NCBI GenBank assembly: GCA_030043335.1
Contig: JASHXX010000405.1
Location: 1 to 8,613, forward strand
Origin: Xanthobacteraceae bacterium
GTDB lineage: Bacteria; Pseudomonadota; Alphaproteobacteria; Rhizobiales; Xanthobacteraceae
Direction: 5' to 3'
Length of the DNA: 8,613 nucleotides
The position numbers were made by a program, and so were the translations under genes. Under the pieces are notes generated by a model, which was not told the origin of the DNA, searched no databases, and saw only the letters and a program-made list of their open reading frames with translations. Shown in pieces: positions 8,530-8,613 of this stretch. Numbering within the stretch: the first letter of the stretch is position 1; the number at the start of each line of letters is the position of its first letter.

Positions 8530-8613
8530 ATGTACGGCATGCATTCATCCCAGGCGCTGGTTTTCTTCGCATCGGTCTGCGTGCTCGTCCTTGCAACCCA
8601 GTGGCGGCATTTC
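8530..8613 (+). CDS. Unknown membrane-type protein (3' partial)
   Basis: An open frame begins at the ATG at 8530 and runs off the right edge after 28 codons. The visible start MYGMHSSQ is followed by a hydrophobic stretch, ALVFFASVCVLVLA, and then TQWRHF, which reads as an N-terminal transmembrane segment or uncleaved signal anchor with polar, basic residues after it. A strong purine-rich ribosome-binding site precedes it. It is divergent from the GH5 gene across 218 bp and may share its regulation. Too little is present to name a family. Confidence 0.5.
   Translation, partial: MYGMHSSQALVFFASVCVLVLATQWRHF

Overview
The window is GC-rich (by eye) and densely coded. It looks chromosomal and alphaproteobacterial, most likely Hyphomicrobiales of the Bradyrhizobium / Rhodopseudomonas / Xanthobacteraceae type. 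This rests on a ppiD-like gene running straight into trpE, a DUF924 protein, a secreted Sel1-repeat protein with a Cys-rich tail, and strong G/C bias at third codon positions. I see no transposase, integrase, tRNA, rRNA, CRISPR array or clear signature of recent transfer.

Layout. Bases 1-1849 (+) hold the 3' part of a membrane-anchored SurA/PpiD-type periplasmic chaperone; only a short N-terminus is missing. Its TGA overlaps the ATG of trpE by one base (1849-3384, +), which encodes a complete stand-alone anthranilate synthase component I. A 29-base gap with alternative small hairpins leads to a DUF924 gene (3414-3959, +). After about 150 bp comes a complete adenylate-forming acyl-CoA ligase (4109-5812, +). 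Two bases after its stop starts a secreted Sel1-repeat protein (5815-6669, +). Next, at 6798-7020 (+), is a short secreted Cys-rich protein that reads as frameshifted: the signal peptide is in one frame and the Cys-rich remainder in another. On the minus strand, 7067-8311 encodes a secreted family 5 glycoside hydrolase. A 218-bp divergent region with nested inverted repeats separates it from a membrane-type gene that starts at 8530 (+) and runs off the end.

How the genes relate. ppiD-trpE is a tight translational pair. The acyl-CoA ligase and Sel1 gene form a second tight pair. Four products (PpiD-like, Sel1, Cys-rich peptide, GH5) are predicted to act in or beyond the periplasm, and the last partial gene begins with a membrane segment, so the right half looks envelope-oriented. 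No trpG, trpD or trpC follows trpE here.

I found no convincing new multi-gene system. The best leads are the frameshifted Cys-rich peptide, the nested inverted repeats upstream of the GH5 gene, and the separation of trpE from trpG.
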